From Parashewanella tropica (GTDB taxonomy: Bacteria; Pseudomonadota; Gammaproteobacteria; Enterobacterales; Shewanellaceae): a stretch of DNA of 64,000 bases. Below the pieces are notes generated by a model that saw only the letters and a list, made by a program, of their open reading frames with translations, ran no database searches and was not told the origin of the DNA. Below, one piece after another: positions 19,582-28,284 of this stretch. Every line of letters starts with the position of its first letter. Position 1 is the stretch's first letter. A program made the translations under genes and the position numbers. The stretch covers positions 3,483,001-3,547,000 of the forward strand of contig NZ_CP037951.1 of NCBI RefSeq assembly GCF_004358445.1. The letters are read 5' to 3'.

Positions 19582-20391
19582 ATGGCTACCGAAGCTTCCT
19601 TAACTGCAGCTCCGCAACCCCCTCAAATTAATTGGCAAGCCCAGACTTCCGCAGATTATTTTGACCCAAATACAATGACTGTGAAGGAGTTTTCTCAACG
19701 CACTGGATTTAAAACAATCAGAAGTGAGCTACTTGCTCATTTAAATTCACTAAGTTCCACATTATCCGAAGGAGGCTTAGATCAAACAAAATTAGAGAAA
19801 TTAGAGCGTTTAATTCAACTTGTTAAAGACGCACCTTCTGAAATTCAAGACCATACATTTGCAGCACTATTTGGTGAGTTTTGTGTAGAAATGACAAAGT
19901 TTGATCAGCTTTTTAATGACGGAACATTTGTTGAACATGATGGAATTAGCAAGTTTAAGTTACTAGAGCAACAAATTGATGATTTTAATATTGATAATCC
20001 ACATCTAGCTAATGACTTAAAAAGAATAAACCAACAACTCAACACCTTAAATTTAGAGGCTCACCAATTTGAGGAACTATCAGAAAAAGCATTCAGAATG
20101 CTGACCCAGTCTGAAGACTTACAAGCAGCTATTATAGACAATTTAGATCAATTGCCTGATTTTAGTGAGTTTTCACCTAACCCAATAGATGACTACAGTC
20201 AGCAATTACAAGAACATAAAGATCAAAAGATCAAACAACATCAAGATCATTTAGCTTATGTATTATCTGATAGAATCGGATTCACACAATCTGAGACACC
20301 AGATACTCTACCTGTCTACTTTAATCCTCTAATACTACAACTTCTCAATTGTGTAAAAACCAACGTATTTCCTAATGGTGTGATTGTTTAA
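19582..20391 (+). CDS. hypothetical protein, tandem paralogue 1
   Basis: A 269-residue soluble, mostly helical and acidic protein that I do not recognise. It is clearly paralogous to the next gene. Shared blocks are 'FDP..M...EF.QR..F.TI.SEL' at about 28-50, 'LFGEFC' at about 94-99, 'FNI.NPH..NDLKR.NQQL.TL' at about 134-156, 'H..HLAYVLS.R.GF' near 220-232, and 'ILQLLNC.KT.V' near the end. There is no signal peptide or membrane segment. Each copy has its own upstream element and downstream hairpin, so they are separate transcription units. A secreted effector or a chaperone-like protein is possible; no direct evidence. Confidence 0.7.
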   Translation: MATEASLTAAPQPPQINWQAQTSADYFDPNTMTVKEFSQRTGFKTIRSELLAHLNSLSSTLSEGGLDQTKLEKLERLIQLVKDAPSEIQDHTFAALFGEFCVEMTKFDQLFNDGTFVEHDGISKFKLLEQQIDDFNIDNPHLANDLKRINQQLNTLNLEAHQFEELSEKAFRMLTQSEDLQAAIIDNLDQLPDFSEFSPNPIDDYSQQLQEHKDQKIKQHQDHLAYVLSDRIGFTQSETPDTLPVYFNPLILQLLNCVKTNVFPNGVIV

Positions 20392-20400
20392 ATCCATAAA

Positions 20401-20427
20401 AAATCCCCAACATTTGCTTGGGGATTT
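20401..20427. terminator. hairpin terminator after paralogue 1
   Basis: AAATCCCCAA and TTGGGGATTT form a 10-bp stem with a 7-base loop just after the stop codon. It resembles the hairpin after paralogue 2. Confidence 0.65.
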
Positions 20428-20530
20428 GCTTAATTGTATTGAAACCGACAATCACTTCTCATTTTCTCTACCCACAAGGATCTAGCAGAGAGACTTTTTA
20501 TCACGATAGATAACCCTTTTAATATTAAAA

Positions 20531-20577
20531 GTTACTGTACGCATGAAGATTAATTAGTTTTTACATTTCATTTCGAT
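20531..20577 (+). promoter_or_regulatory. conserved upstream element, copy 2
   Basis: GTTACTGTAC at 20531-20540 and GATTAATT at 20548-20555, followed by a GTTTTTA block and TTTCATT.CGA. Spacing is identical to copy 1, and the element starts 100 bp before the ATG of the gene at 20631. Confidence 0.65.
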
Positions 20578-20630
20578 TAGAACCTTAACTGAACATAATA
20601 TGGTCACCTAAAATCACGCAAATCAATACT

Positions 20631-21443
20631 ATGGCAGCAGAAGTTCTAGCTACGGGAAACCAATCACACACTTTGCAAAGTGCAACTCTAGTGACTCATT
20701 TTGACCCCACCCAAATGAATATTAGAGAATTTACCCAACGTCCAGAGTTCGCCACAATCAAATCAGAATTGCACTCGCAGTTAGGTACCTTGCAGTGCCT
20801 TTTATGGGGTCAGCCCTCAACTACAGATAAATTACAGTCATTAATATACATGTTAGAGTGTGTAGAAAATGCGCCAACGGGGGTTCCTGAAGCTCACTTC
20901 ACCCAACTTTTTGGCGAGTTTTGCTTGCAATTGAAGAGCTTAGATGAACTCTCTAAAAATGATAGATATGTACAATACGGCAACATCAACAAAGCCGAAA
21001 TCATTGAACTTCAATTTGCAGATTTCAATATTGAAAATCCGCATATAGTCAACGATCTAAAAAGGATGAACCAACAACTAACAACACTGGTTACAGAAGC
21101 CTACTTTTATAGTTCTTTATCAGATCAAGTTTTTGACTTGATTAGTACCTCACCAGCTTTAACAAGACTCATAGCTGAACAAGCTGAGCAGCTTCCCGAG
21201 CTAGCTGACTTGCCTTTCAGTGATGATGAAGCGAAAAATCGGGAAAAAGAGTATCATGCTGAAAAACTAAAGCATCATCAGCATCATTTAGCTTATATTT
21301 TATCGGCAAGAGTTGGATTCCCAGTACCTGACAAAACTGTTTACACAACAAACAAATACGATGAAGCTTTTATTCTTCAACTATTAAACTGTCTTAAAAC
21401 TGAAGTACTGACTCATGACGTTTTAACCAAAATTGTCTCATAA
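20631..21443 (+). CDS. hypothetical protein, tandem paralogue 2
   Basis: A 270-residue paralogue of the preceding gene, of the same length and with the same conserved blocks in the same order (FDPTQMNIREFTQRPEF near the N-terminus, FNIENPH in the middle, KHHQHHLAYIL near 220-232, LLNCLKTEV at the end). Divergence between the copies is high outside these blocks, so the duplication is old or the sequences evolve fast. It has its own upstream element. No family recognised; soluble, no export signal of the Sec type. Confidence 0.7.
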   Translation: MAAEVLATGNQSHTLQSATLVTHFDPTQMNIREFTQRPEFATIKSELHSQLGTLQCLLWGQPSTTDKLQSLIYMLECVENAPTGVPEAHFTQLFGEFCLQLKSLDELSKNDRYVQYGNINKAEIIELQFADFNIENPHIVNDLKRMNQQLTTLVTEAYFYSSLSDQVFDLISTSPALTRLIAEQAEQLPELADLPFSDDEAKNREKEYHAEKLKHHQHHLAYILSARVGFPVPDKTVYTTNKYDEAFILQLLNCLKTEVLTHDVLTKIVS

Positions 21444-21446
21444 AAA

Positions 21447-21470
21447 AATCCCCAGGCTAAGCTGGGGATT
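21447..21470. terminator. bidirectional terminator between paralogue 2 and the carboxylase
   Basis: AATCCCCAG and CTGGGGATT form a 9-bp stem with a 6-base loop. On the minus strand it is followed by seven T, so it should stop the fused carboxylase transcript; it also closes paralogue 2. Confidence 0.8.
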
Positions 21471-21492
21471 TCTCTTGTAAATAAGTAATGAA

Positions 21493-24400
21493 TTACTCTT
21501 CTACCGGCGATACTACAAACATCAAGTCACCTTGTGAGATTTGCTGACCGTTAGTATTCAAAATACGCTCGATACGGTATTTCTTATCTTCTGGGTACAA
21601 CACAGCATCTTTACGATTGAAGCTTGCCAAGTTCACTTGCGAGAACATCTTCATTGCTTCTGTTAATGCCAGAGTTTGATCGGCAGTAACAATGTCACCT
21701 TCTTCGACAAAGTTTGGCTCACCCGGCGCTGGAGAGGTATAGAAGATACCGGCACCTTGTGACAGTACTTTCAGCTCATTACTGTCACCAACACGTAGTG
21801 ATTCAGTTGATACTCCAGCCGTTTCAGCTGCGGCTTCCATTTCTTCGATTAGAGCAGGAATGTCAAGCTCAGCCATTAGGCGAGGTAGATAATTAGTATC
21901 GTAAACACCTTGACGGAAAGTGTTGTCTTTCAGAATACGCTTCAACAATGGAATGTTGGTTGCGATGCCTTTGATCACCACTTGATCTAAGTACTCAATA
22001 AACTGATCAATCACTTGCTCACGGCTTTCACCACGCATGATCACCTGTGCAATCAAGCTATCGTAGTATGGTGATACTTCTTTATCGGTTGCTGCAATCG
22101 AGATGATTTCAATATCGTCACGCTCTGGGAAGTTACACTCAGTGATCATACCAGGGTTTGGTAGTAACTGAAGAACGCCTTCGCTGTCTAACGCCGCTTT
22201 TTCAGCCGTGATACGAAGTTCCATTGCATAGCCAACTTCTTTTGGCTCAAGTTCTGCAATTGAGTTACCCGCCGCAACATCAAACTGCGCGCTTACGATA
22301 TCGATGCAAGAGGTTGCTTCGGTAACTGGGTGCTCTACCTGTAGACGAGTGTTCATTTCCATGAAGTACACTTCGTTGGCGTCTAGGTTATAGATAAACT
22401 CAACCGTACCTGCGCCCATGTAGTCCGTCGCATCACCAAGAGCACGAGTATAATCCATCACTTTCTGCTTCAATTCAGCAGGAAGCATGGTTGACTCAGA
22501 CTCTTCAATCACTTTTTGGTTGTTACGCTGTACAGAACAATCACGAATACCCAGTACTTTAGTGTTACCGAACTTATCACGTAACAGCTGAACTTCGATG
22601 TGACGTAGTGAGGTTACGTATTTCTCTAGGTATAAGTCACCGTTACCAAAGGCTGCGGCTGCTTCGGTAGAGGTCTTTTGGAACAAGAAGATCATGTCTT
22701 CTGGTTTTTCAACGACCTGAATACCTTTACCGCCACCACCTTGTACGGCTTTAAGCAGCACTGGGTAACCGATTTCGTTAGCCACGTTCACCGCTTGCTC
22801 AGCGTTGTTCAAAATACCGTGAGATCCAGGTACTACTGGAACGTTTTGCGCTTGTGAAGTCTTAATCGCATTCGACTTGTTACCCATGGTCGTCATCGAC
22901 AATACGCTTGGACCAACAAAGTTAACGCCATTGTTTACACAAAGTGCCGCAAACTGTGGGCTTTCAGATAAGAAACCAATACCAGGGTGTAGTGCGTCTA
23001 CTTTTTCATATTCAGCTACTTTCAGTACTGAATACGCGTTTAGGTATGATTCATCAGAAGTATTACCGCCGATACAAACTAGCTTGTCGTTCTCTTTTAG
23101 CATTTCTGCTGGAACAGCGGTCATATCTGGATCTGACGCCACCAATACCACATTGATATCGTTGTCGTGTGCTTTACGGATAAGTTTAACCGCCGTACAA
23201 CCACGAGCATGGATAAGGACTTTATCCATTGGCTTCATCAGTGCACGAGGATCGTCTTGCTCAATGGTTTCTTCTTCTGCTTGTACTTCTGGAACAAGCG
23301 TAGAGAACGCACTTGAGATAACGTCATTGATCTCTTGGCTAGGCAGTGGCATCAATGGGTCAATGCTTGTTAGCTGCGCATCTAATGTATCGCTGAATGG
23401 GTTACTTACTAGACCGTTCATCGCACCCGGTACTTTAGATAAGTAGTTCGATAGTGTTGAGGTTGATGGTAAGTAAGCAGGAACCACCATTTGACCCGCA
23501 AACGGCATGTTAGTACCAGATAGGTAATAAGTTTGCACTAATGGGTGAGTTACGAAACTTGCCTGTGCACCACCCGTACAGTCACCGTAACCGAACATCA
23601 TCACAGGAAGTTCGTTATCACGGATAAATCGAGTAATACGGTCGTTTACTACAGCCATTGAGAATAGTGCCGCAGCACCTTCTTTTGTCTGCATACCACC
23701 TGAGCTGATAAAGCACACAACAGGAAGTTTACGCTTAGCACACTCAATCAATAGTGAGCTGAATTTCTCAGCACTCGCCATATCAAATGCACCTGCTTGG
23801 AATGCTGTGTTCGAAACCGCGACACCAACACGTTGCTTTTGACCATTATTGTCAAAGTCAGCCAAACCTGTGATCAAACCACAAGGGCGAATGCCTTTGT
23901 CTAATGCATCTTCAATCGATAAACGGAAACCTGGGAAGTTCAGTTGGTTTGCGGTCATCTTATCGGCATCAAGCTCATCAAACTGAGTGAAGAACTTACC
24001 AATAATGTTTTCCCAGCTCATCTTGCCAGAACGTTTTTCATCACGAAGTACTTTCTGGATAAGCAAGTCTTGATAACCCATGGTTAGGCGGTTCCAGAAG
24101 TCTTTACGACGACCGATACGCACTGGGTTAATCGCACCTGTATAAGCACTTTGATCGTTTTCACTGTCAAAGTATTCAGGCAATAGACGCTCGAAGAAGT
24201 AAGTTAGAATTACGAACAAACTGTCGTTCAATTGTGGGAAACCAACACTCTTCCAAGACTCTACGCGAGTCAATAGTTCAGCGCGGTTAGACTGAGACAT
24301 AAAGTACTTCAGCCACTTGTAGAATTTGCTCTTATCGTTGGCAATATCTTGAGTCGAAATCGCTTTATCGATAGACGTATGCAGTAGGTTATCCACTGAC

Positions 24401-26043
24401 GCACGAGACAAGCTCTTCGCCATCATCGCTTCTTTAGCGATAGAGGCTAGGTTAACTACAACATTGTCATACAAAGAGTTGAAAATAAGAATGTTGTAGC
24501 ATTGCCAGATAAAGTCTTCACGCAGCTCATCATTAACCACTACATCAAGAACCGTTAACTGATTCAGCTCTGGCCAATCTTTTTGCGTTACGTCTGCGGG
24601 TAAGTTTTCTAGGTGCGCAATCAACCCTTTAAAGTTGTTTGCTGCATTACCTTTCCAACGGTGGTATAGCGACCAACCAATGTTGAACAATAACGCCTTA
24701 CGCGCTTTTTTGTAGTTCTCTTTTGGCTCACCCAGAATCAAACGGGTGATCATGTTACGCTCTTCAGAGATCTCTTCACGCTTAGACGTGAACGTTCCCC
24801 AAAGTTTGTTTAACTCGTCGTCATAAACGATTTTATCTGGGCTAGATAACCAAGTTTGGAAAACTTTATCTTGCTCTTGTTGGATACGCGCCAGTAAGTC
24901 ACCTTCAGGTACGCTCACTTTTGACAAGCGACCATACTCACCACCAGGGATAGAATGAATACGGCTACGAAGCGTTAGGTAACGTAAGTAACGATATGCA
25001 CTACCAAATAAGTTAAGGTGCATGGTTGGGTTACTTGCGACTTCAAGCTCAGCGTTGTGCTCTAACGACTGTAGGCTATCCGATGGATTCAAGAAACGGT
25101 TTAATGAACGGTCATAGTGTTCACGTAAATCATCAGAATCGCGAACGAATTCAATCGCCGCTTTTTCTACCGCTTCAATCGAGCTGATAATAGCGCGGCG
25201 TAAGTTGTGCTGACGCTCATCTTTATCGAATGGTGTGAAATCAACGATGCCATCAATACAACCGTGACTGTATAGCTCTTCTGGAGATACACCCACAGAC
25301 TTGGCACATTCTTGCCAAGACAAGTTGTATTTACGAGCAATGCTTTGCAAACCTTGTGGCTGAATGGTATTAAAAATACCATCACGCAGAGATAGAAGGA
25401 TGTTGGCAGCCGCTAATGGGATCGCACCACCAGAGTATCCAGCACCGATAACAATACCTACCGTTGGTACGTCAACGTTGGCACTTTCTGCAATCGCTTT
25501 AGAGATTGAGTGTGCTTGATTTTGGCTGTTTGCCGCTTCACCTGCATCCGCTCCAGGAGTGTCAATCAGATAGACGATTGGCATCGACAGCTCTGCGAAG
25601 TGGCGGATTGCTTTACACGCTTCTAAGTGGTGCTCTGGCATCCAAGCGCCATTTGACGTGGTGCGCTCTTGAGCGATAAAACCAATACGGCGAGTGCGAG
25701 TACCAAAATGCAATTCTACTTCTGCACTGTAAAAAGGCCCTACTGATTTTTCGGTAACAATTTTACCTTTGAGATCCGCGATCATGCGCTTAGCGCCTGG
25801 GCGGTTTTTATCTTGGGTCGGTTGAATAACTTTACTGACGTATCCATCGACATCCAGTAAAGATAGGCTTTTTAAATTCGCCTGAATGCTGTCTTCATCA
25901 AGCAGCCCTTTCACTTCATCAGACAAGCTCTGCTTGCTGTGCTTTGGAAACAGTGAAAAGTCGTTGGCTAAATGCTCAGCCTTTAAAAAAAGTACGTCAG
26001 CACCTTGATTTTGCGTCGTTACCGGCTGTTTGTTGCTGGTCAT
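21493..26043 (-). CDS. fused multidomain acyl-CoA (acetyl-CoA) carboxylase
   Basis: A 1516-residue protein carrying every activity of a biotin-dependent carboxylase on one chain. First comes an AccA-like carboxyltransferase half (about 95-290, with IDTPGADAG and GAGYSGGAIPLA). A helical linker follows (about 300-640). Next is an AccD-like half (about 660-900, with ISSGGMQTKEG and GDCTGGAQASF), then biotin carboxylase (about 930-1380, with the ATP-grasp loop KAVQGGGGKGI and EMNTRLQVEHPVTE). A C-terminal biotinyl domain ends the chain, with Lys1465 in EAMKM. This matches the AccADC-type protein of Shewanella, as I recall. The substrate could be acetyl-CoA or another acyl-CoA. It is divergent from a LysR gene. 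Confidence 0.88.
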   Translation of the reverse strand: MTSNKQPVTTQNQGADVLFLKAEHLANDFSLFPKHSKQSLSDEVKGLLDEDSIQANLKSLSLLDVDGYVSKVIQPTQDKNRPGAKRMIADLKGKIVTEKSVGPFYSAEVELHFGTRTRRIGFIAQERTTSNGAWMPEHHLEACKAIRHFAELSMPIVYLIDTPGADAGEAANSQNQAHSISKAIAESANVDVPTVGIVIGAGYSGGAIPLAAANILLSLRDGIFNTIQPQGLQSIARKYNLSWQECAKSVGVSPEELYSHGCIDGIVDFTPFDKDERQHNLRRAIISSIEAVEKAAIEFVRDSDDLREHYDRSLNRFLNPSDSLQSLEHNAELEVASNPTMHLNLFGSAYRYLRYLTLRSRIHSIPGGEYGRLSKVSVPEGDLLARIQQEQDKVFQTWLSSPDKIVYDDELNKLWGTFTSKREEISEERNMITRLILGEPKENYKKARKALLFNIGWSLYHRWKGNAANNFKGLIAHLENLPADVTQKDWPELNQLTVLDVVVNDELREDFIWQCYNILIFNSLYDNVVVNLASIAKEAMMAKSLSRASVDNLLHTSIDKAISTQDIANDKSKFYKWLKYFMSQSNRAELLTRVESWKSVGFPQLNDSLFVILTYFFERLLPEYFDSENDQSAYTGAINPVRIGRRKDFWNRLTMGYQDLLIQKVLRDEKRSGKMSWENIIGKFFTQFDELDADKMTANQLNFPGFRLSIEDALDKGIRPCGLITGLADFDNNGQKQRVGVAVSNTAFQAGAFDMASAEKFSSLLIECAKRKLPVVCFISSGGMQTKEGAAALFSMAVVNDRITRFIRDNELPVMMFGYGDCTGGAQASFVTHPLVQTYYLSGTNMPFAGQMVVPAYLPSTSTLSNYLSKVPGAMNGLVSNPFSDTLDAQLTSIDPLMPLPSQEINDVISSAFSTLVPEVQAEEETIEQDDPRALMKPMDKVLIHARGCTAVKLIRKAHDNDINVVLVASDPDMTAVPAEMLKENDKLVCIGGNTSDESYLNAYSVLKVAEYEKVDALHPGIGFLSESPQFAALCVNNGVNFVGPSVLSMTTMGNKSNAIKTSQAQNVPVVPGSHGILNNAEQAVNVANEIGYPVLLKAVQGGGGKGIQVVEKPEDMIFLFQKTSTEAAAAFGNGDLYLEKYVTSLRHIEVQLLRDKFGNTKVLGIRDCSVQRNNQKVIEESESTMLPAELKQKVMDYTRALGDATDYMGAGTVEFIYNLDANEVYFMEMNTRLQVEHPVTEATSCIDIVSAQFDVAAGNSIAELEPKEVGYAMELRITAEKAALDSEGVLQLLPNPGMITECNFPERDDIEIISIAATDKEVSPYYDSLIAQVIMRGESREQVIDQFIEYLDQVVIKGIATNIPLLKRILKDNTFRQGVYDTNYLPRLMAELDIPALIEEMEAAAETAGVSTESLRVGDSNELKVLSQGAGIFYTSPAPGEPNFVEEGDIVTADQTLALTEAMKMFSQVNLASFNRKDAVLYPEDKKYRIERILNTNGQQISQGDLMFVVSPVEE

Positions 26044-26143
26044 CCTAAGATCCTCTGCTTATCCTAGCCTCTAGGTTTCTGAATTTGTGACACCCGTCAT
26101 CAGAACCTGATTTTTTTATTAGGTTAAATATAACTTTTATCTA

Positions 26144-26192
26144 TCTCAAATTGCCATTAAACTGACTTAGACGCTTTGTTCCAAATTTGAGA
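26144..26192. promoter_or_regulatory. inverted repeat in the carboxylase/LysR divergent promoter
   Basis: TCTCAAATT (26144-26152) and AATTTGAGA (26184-26192) are perfect inverted 9-mers 31 bp apart, in the 162-bp gap between divergent genes. The right copy lies 14-22 bp before the LysR start. This placement suits binding by the LysR protein itself. Confidence 0.5.
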
Positions 26193-26205
26193 CAGTGGTA
26201 AAAAC

Positions 26206-27117
26206 ATGCCTGATTTGAATGGGATGATGCTCTTTGCCGCCGTAGTTCGTGCTAAGGGTTTCTCACAAGCCGCCCGAGATACAGGGCTACCAAAATCAAC
26301 CATTAGTCGTAAAGTTGCTCAACTCGAAGAGCAACTTGGAGTGCGATTATTACAAAGAGATACGCGCAATTTGAGCCTGACTCAAGTTGGGGCGCTGTTT
26401 TATCAGCATTGTGACAGTATCAGTCACGAAATCGAAGCAGCCAAAGCTACCATCGAAAACACCCATAATGATGTCTCTGGCTCATTGCGAATTGCCATCC
26501 CAGTTTCCTTCAGTCAGGAACTGATTGCCAACTTGGCAAGCGGATTTATGCGACTTTATCCTAATGTCACCCTAGATATCCAGTTTACAGACAACGATGT
26601 TGGACTGGTCGGAGAAGGTTACGACATCGCAATTAAATATGGACCGCTACAATCTTCAGACCTCGTTGCTCGACTTTTGTTCGAAAGACAACCGATTTTA
26701 GTTGCTGGCCCTGGATATTTAAAAACCAATGGTACGCCAGCAACGCCTGCGGAACTCTCTAATCATAAAGGCATTATGCTGGGCAGTTCTCGCTCTGTAC
26801 CGATCTGGCCATTGGGCAAAGGCTCCCGAAAAACCATGGTTAGTTTTCAAAAGAAAGTAAGCGTGAACAGCACGACTATGGTAAAAAAACTGGCTATGGA
26901 TGATTTTGGCATTGCGATGATTTCAAATACCAGCTGTAAAAAAGAACTCGCCAATGGCACTCTCATTCCCATTTTGCAAGAATGGCCGATTGAAGCCACT
27001 AAAATTTATGGCGTCTATTCTAGTCGTAGGCAACTGGCAACCAATATCAGTACTTTTTTAGACTTCTTCGCTAAACGTTTTTCTAGCCAAGAGTCATTAC
27101 AAATTTTAATGAACTAA
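26206..27117 (+). CDS. LysR-family transcriptional regulator
   Basis: A 303-residue LysR regulator. The N-terminal winged helix-turn-helix covers about 4-63 (FAAVVRAKGFSQAARDTGLP, SRKVAQLEEQLGVRLLQR), and the periplasmic-binding-like effector domain about 90-295. It is transcribed away from the fused carboxylase gene, with an inverted repeat between them, so control of that gene and of itself is likely. The exported peptidase-like gene starts 9 bp downstream and may share its transcript. The inducer cannot be predicted. Confidence 0.88.
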   Translation: MPDLNGMMLFAAVVRAKGFSQAARDTGLPKSTISRKVAQLEEQLGVRLLQRDTRNLSLTQVGALFYQHCDSISHEIEAAKATIENTHNDVSGSLRIAIPVSFSQELIANLASGFMRLYPNVTLDIQFTDNDVGLVGEGYDIAIKYGPLQSSDLVARLLFERQPILVAGPGYLKTNGTPATPAELSNHKGIMLGSSRSVPIWPLGKGSRKTMVSFQKKVSVNSTTMVKKLAMDDFGIAMISNTSCKKELANGTLIPILQEWPIEATKIYGVYSSRRQLATNISTFLDFFAKRFSSQESLQILMN

Positions 27118-27126
27118 GGAACAGTC

Positions 27127-28272
27127 ATGCTGCGTTATTTGCAATTGAGTTTAGCTGCGTTAGCCAGTTTTTCTATTAATGCTGCTTCACTTGATGTTGA
27201 AGAAACTAGGCTGACCAAAGCCAATCAGCAGATAGCTGAAGTAGTAAATCGCTATCAAACTAACCTTGATGCTTTTCAAGATGTATTATCTGAAAAAAAC
27301 CAACTCATCTTAACTCACAAGATCACGCAGCAAGCTAAGCAACTCTGGCAACAGGCTGTATCTGATATTCGCTCAGGTCACCAAGATGACCGTAGCTTGT
27401 ATTGGTCACGGCTTATAATGCGTAAACAGCTTAAACAATATCAACAGCAAGCTAAATGGCCTGACTGGCAACTAAAAGTCCTGCTTAATGGCGTTGAATC
27501 AGCCACAAGAGGAATAAGTGATGTCCATTTCGGTGAAAGTGTTGATATAAAAATCTTATTGACGGGGTTTGATCCTTTCTTTCTTGATAAGAACATCGCT
27601 CAGAGTAATCCATCTGGATTAACCGCTCTCGCTTTAGATGGCTTTCAATTTGAAGTGAATGGCAAAAAAGCTCAAATAGAAACCATGATGATCCCAGTGC
27701 GCTTTGCCGATTTCAATAAAGGGTTAATTGAATCTATCTTTACGCCAGCGTTCAGAGATAAAACAGCCGATATGATTTTTACCGTTAGTATGGGGCGTGA
27801 ACATTTTGATTTAGAGCGATTTCCGGGTTTAAATCGCAGTGCAAAAGCACCGGGGAATTTAAATGTTTATACTGGAGCAACCAAAGAAAAACCGCTTGCT
27901 CCTCGTTTACAAAATCAAACTCTAAATGGTGCTCAATTTGTCGAATTTACTTTACCAGTAAAAGCCATGCAGTCCGTTTCAGGGAAATGGAAAGTGATTG
28001 ATAACCATAAGGTGACAACATTAGAACGCGGAAAACATGAAGCAAAATCCTTACATGCTCTTCAACAACAGACTTCGGTTGAAGGTTCTGGTGGTGGTTA
28101 TTTATCGAATGAAATTTCTTACCGTTCGATTCGATTGATGCAGCAATTTGATCATATTATTCCTGTAGGCCATATCCACACACCTCGTATCAAAGGTTAT
28201 GAAGCCGATACCGAGAAACAAATTGTGGATCAAATACGTGAAATGATAAAAGCGGCAGCCGCAACACTTTAA
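27127..28272 (+). CDS. exported pyroglutamyl-peptidase-like protein, catalytic Cys replaced by Ser
   Basis: A 381-residue protein with a signal peptide (residues 1-20) and a helical N-terminal extension, then a C15 peptidase-like domain from about 140 (ILLTGFDPFFLDKNIAQSNPS). Classical pyroglutamyl peptidase I is a cytoplasmic protein of about 215 residues with a Glu-Cys-His triad. Here Glu230 (GREHFDLERF) and His351 (VGHIHTPR) fit, but the Cys position in the 'G.YVCN' motif is Ser327 (GGYLSNEISY). So either Ser acts as nucleophile, or the protein no longer cleaves. It lies 9 bp after lysR and ends 12 bp before sctQ, marking the edge of the T3SS block. Confidence 0.7.
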   Translation: MLRYLQLSLAALASFSINAASLDVEETRLTKANQQIAEVVNRYQTNLDAFQDVLSEKNQLILTHKITQQAKQLWQQAVSDIRSGHQDDRSLYWSRLIMRKQLKQYQQQAKWPDWQLKVLLNGVESATRGISDVHFGESVDIKILLTGFDPFFLDKNIAQSNPSGLTALALDGFQFEVNGKKAQIETMMIPVRFADFNKGLIESIFTPAFRDKTADMIFTVSMGREHFDLERFPGLNRSAKAPGNLNVYTGATKEKPLAPRLQNQTLNGAQFVEFTLPVKAMQSVSGKWKVIDNHKVTTLERGKHEAKSLHALQQQTSVEGSGGGYLSNEISYRSIRLMQQFDHIIPVGHIHTPRIKGYEADTEKQIVDQIREMIKAAAATL

Positions 28273-28284
28273 ATAAACCTAAGC

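Noticed and set aside
22877-23446. 189-residue plus-strand frame inside the fused carboxylase
   Set aside because: Antisense shadow of the AccD-like and biotin carboxylase coding region; composition is low-complexity Ser/Thr/Leu and not protein-family-like.
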